NCBI GenBank assembly: GCA_024641255.1
Contig: JAHEDL010000034.1
Span: forward strand, 1 to 6,214
Direction of reading: 5' to 3'
DNA length: 6,214 nucleotides
Origin: Pseudorhodobacter sp.
GTDB lineage: Bacteria > Pseudomonadota > Alphaproteobacteria > Rhodobacterales > Rhodobacteraceae
A program made the translations under genes and the position numbers. The notes under the pieces are model-generated. The model had not been told where the DNA came from. It saw only the letters and a list, made by a program, of their open reading frames with translations, and did no database searches. Position 1 is the first letter of the stretch. Every line of letters starts with the position of its first letter. This document shows, one piece after another, positions 5,510 to 6,214 of the stretch.

Positions 5510-5992
5510 ATGTTAACGATTACAGCTTTTAAAGCAGTCCTTCGTCACGCCTATGGCGTCGTTGTGGCCTGCGCCCTTGCCATGCCATTGGCGGCGCCGC
5601 AAACGGCCAACGCCACCCCGGCCGTCAAGATCATCCGCAGCGACGGCGGCGGCAGCCTGCAAGCCCGTATTGCCCAGATCGCCCAGCTTGACGCTAACGG
5701 CACCCGCATTGAAATCCGGGGCCAGTGCGCTTCGGCCTGCACGATGTATCTGGGCATGCAAAACACCTGCGTGACGCCGTCGGCAAAGCTTGGGTTTCAT
5801 GGCCCGCAGTCACAGCTTTATGGCATCGGCCTGCCCGCTGAGGAATACCAATATTGGACTCACGTGATGGCAGATCACTACCCCAAACAAATCCGCGCAT
5901 GGTATTTGCACACCGCAAGCCAGGTGACGGTCGGCGTGTATTTCATTTCCGGCGCCGATGCCATCCGCATGGGCGCGCACGCCTGCACCTAA
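5510..5992 (+). CDS. Exported ClpP/crotonase-like protein (COG3904-like), function unknown
   Basis: A 160-residue protein with an N-terminal signal or anchor: hydrophobic from about 14 to 29, with a likely signal peptidase site at ANA-TP (after Ala35). The mature part fits a small ClpP/crotonase-like fold as in predicted periplasmic proteins of the COG3904 type. GGGSLQARIAQIAQL (46-60) would be the substrate-loop strand and helix. GQCASACTMYLG (71-82) places Ser75 where the ClpP nucleophile lies, and LGFHGP (94-99) places His97 where the catalytic histidine lies, 22 residues on (ClpP about 25). FISGADAIRMG (145-155) matches the C-terminal block that follows, with Asp150 a possible third residue. 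Cysteines 73, 77, 87 and 159 could form disulfides in the periplasm. It stands alone after the exoY terminator. Whether it is an active hydrolase is unknown. The ATG at 5510 has a weak ribosome-binding site (GGGG 12 nt upstream). Confidence 0.82.
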   Translation: MLTITAFKAVLRHAYGVVVACALAMPLAAPQTANATPAVKIIRSDGGGSLQARIAQIAQLDANGTRIEIRGQCASACTMYLGMQNTCVTPSAKLGFHGPQSQLYGIGLPAEEYQYWTHVMADHYPKQIRAWYLHTASQVTVGVYFISGADAIRMGAHACT

Positions 5993-5998
5993 GTTATA

Positions 5999-6019
5999 CG
6001 GCAGGCAAACCGCCTGCCG
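5999..6019 (+). terminator. Hairpin after the ClpP-like gene, possible weak terminator
   Basis: CGGCAGGC (5999-6006) and GCCTGCCG (6012-6019) form an eight-pair perfect stem around a five-base loop, starting 7 nt after the stop codon. Only CCCCTTT follows, so there is no proper T-run. It may be a weak terminator or an mRNA-stabilising end rather than an efficient stop, and transcription may continue into the next gene, whose ATG is 70 nt further on. Confidence 0.5.
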
Positions 6020-6088
6020 AATGCCCCTTTCGCATTGTGCAAAGCCGGTGCAAGGTTGCGCTGTTTTGTCACCCTGCAAGGAAATGCC

Positions 6089-6214
6089 ATGACAGCGCTG
6101 CCCCTGATCGACCGCCCGCTTCATCGGCAGTGGCTTGCCCAACAAGTGTTTGATCTGGTGCGCTTTCATCGCACGGGTGACGGCAGCGGCGGCTTCGCTT
6201 CGCTGGCCATGGAT
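6089..6214 (+). CDS. N-terminal part of a possible N-acylglucosamine 2-epimerase/mannose isomerase-family protein (cut by window edge)
   Basis: Only 42 codons are visible, beginning MTALPLIDRPLHRQWLAQQ. The ATG at 6089 has a good AAGGA ribosome-binding site 6 nt upstream. The pattern of an early HRxWL helix, then FDLVRFHRTG and a GGFASLAMD segment, resembles the first helix of AGE-family sugar isomerases and epimerases (which usually run to about 380-420 residues and read GGF followed by a short hydrophobic-acidic segment). Such an enzyme would interconvert mannose and glucose or fructose derivatives, which would suit a sugar-supply role next to EPS genes. The evidence is short, so this is a tentative family call; an open reading frame with a clear start is firm. 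A two-codon frame (ATG CCA TGA at 6084) overlaps the start and is probably without meaning. Confidence 0.5.
   Translation, partial: MTALPLIDRPLHRQWLAQQVFDLVRFHRTGDGSGGFASLAMD

Noticed and set aside
5810..6169. A 119-codon open frame on the minus strand at the right end
   Set aside because: It is opposite the ClpP-like gene and the start of the next gene, both better supported by motifs and ribosome-binding site.

Overview
The window looks like part of an exopolysaccharide (EPS) or capsule locus of the Wzx/Wzy type from an alphaproteobacterium, most likely of the Rhodobacteraceae. The reasons are a GC-rich composition, an ExoY-type initiating sugar transferase of the rhizobial kind, and an ExoP/GumC-style chain-length regulator. 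There are no RNA genes, insertion sequences or CRISPR arrays. The organism call is inference; the EPS assignment rests on family motifs that can be read directly.

Minus strand, 3712 down to 1. Four genes run leftwards: a 217-residue envelope protein of unknown function (3712-3059), an O-antigen ligase/Wzy-type polymerase (3069-1615), a PPP-type metallophosphatase (1618-755) and the N-terminal 232 residues of a Wzz/ExoP-type chain-length protein (697-1, cut by the window edge, with a TTG start). The first three overlap (11 nt, then a 4-nt ATGA junction), so they are almost certainly one translationally coupled operon. The Wzz gene follows after 57 nt and may also have its own promoter.

Middle, 3713-4027. 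A 315-bp divergent region separates the two arms. It holds a TTGA-N6-TCAA palindrome of the Crp/FNR type, a small perfect palindrome (GGCGTAACGCC) and a possible 13-codon leader ORF.

Plus strand, 4028-5345. A small secreted alanine-rich protein (4028-4438) is followed, after a strong GC hairpin, by the ExoY-like sugar transferase (4530-5282). A very clear intrinsic terminator (5307-5345) closes this unit.

Plus strand, 5346 to the end. An exported 160-residue protein with a ClpP/crotonase-like Ser and His arrangement (5510-5992) is followed by a hairpin and by the start of a gene that resembles the N-acylglucosamine 2-epimerase family (6089 onward, cut by the window edge).

Working model (inference): ExoY loads the first sugar phosphate on undecaprenyl phosphate, Wzy polymerises the lipid-linked repeats in the periplasm, and the Wzz/ExoP protein sets chain length and connects to export. 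The phosphatase between wzy and wzz is well placed to regulate the system, possibly by opposing a tyrosine kinase domain that ExoP-type proteins often carry beyond the part seen here. The two unknown exported proteins beside the shared promoter region are the best candidates for new EPS components.
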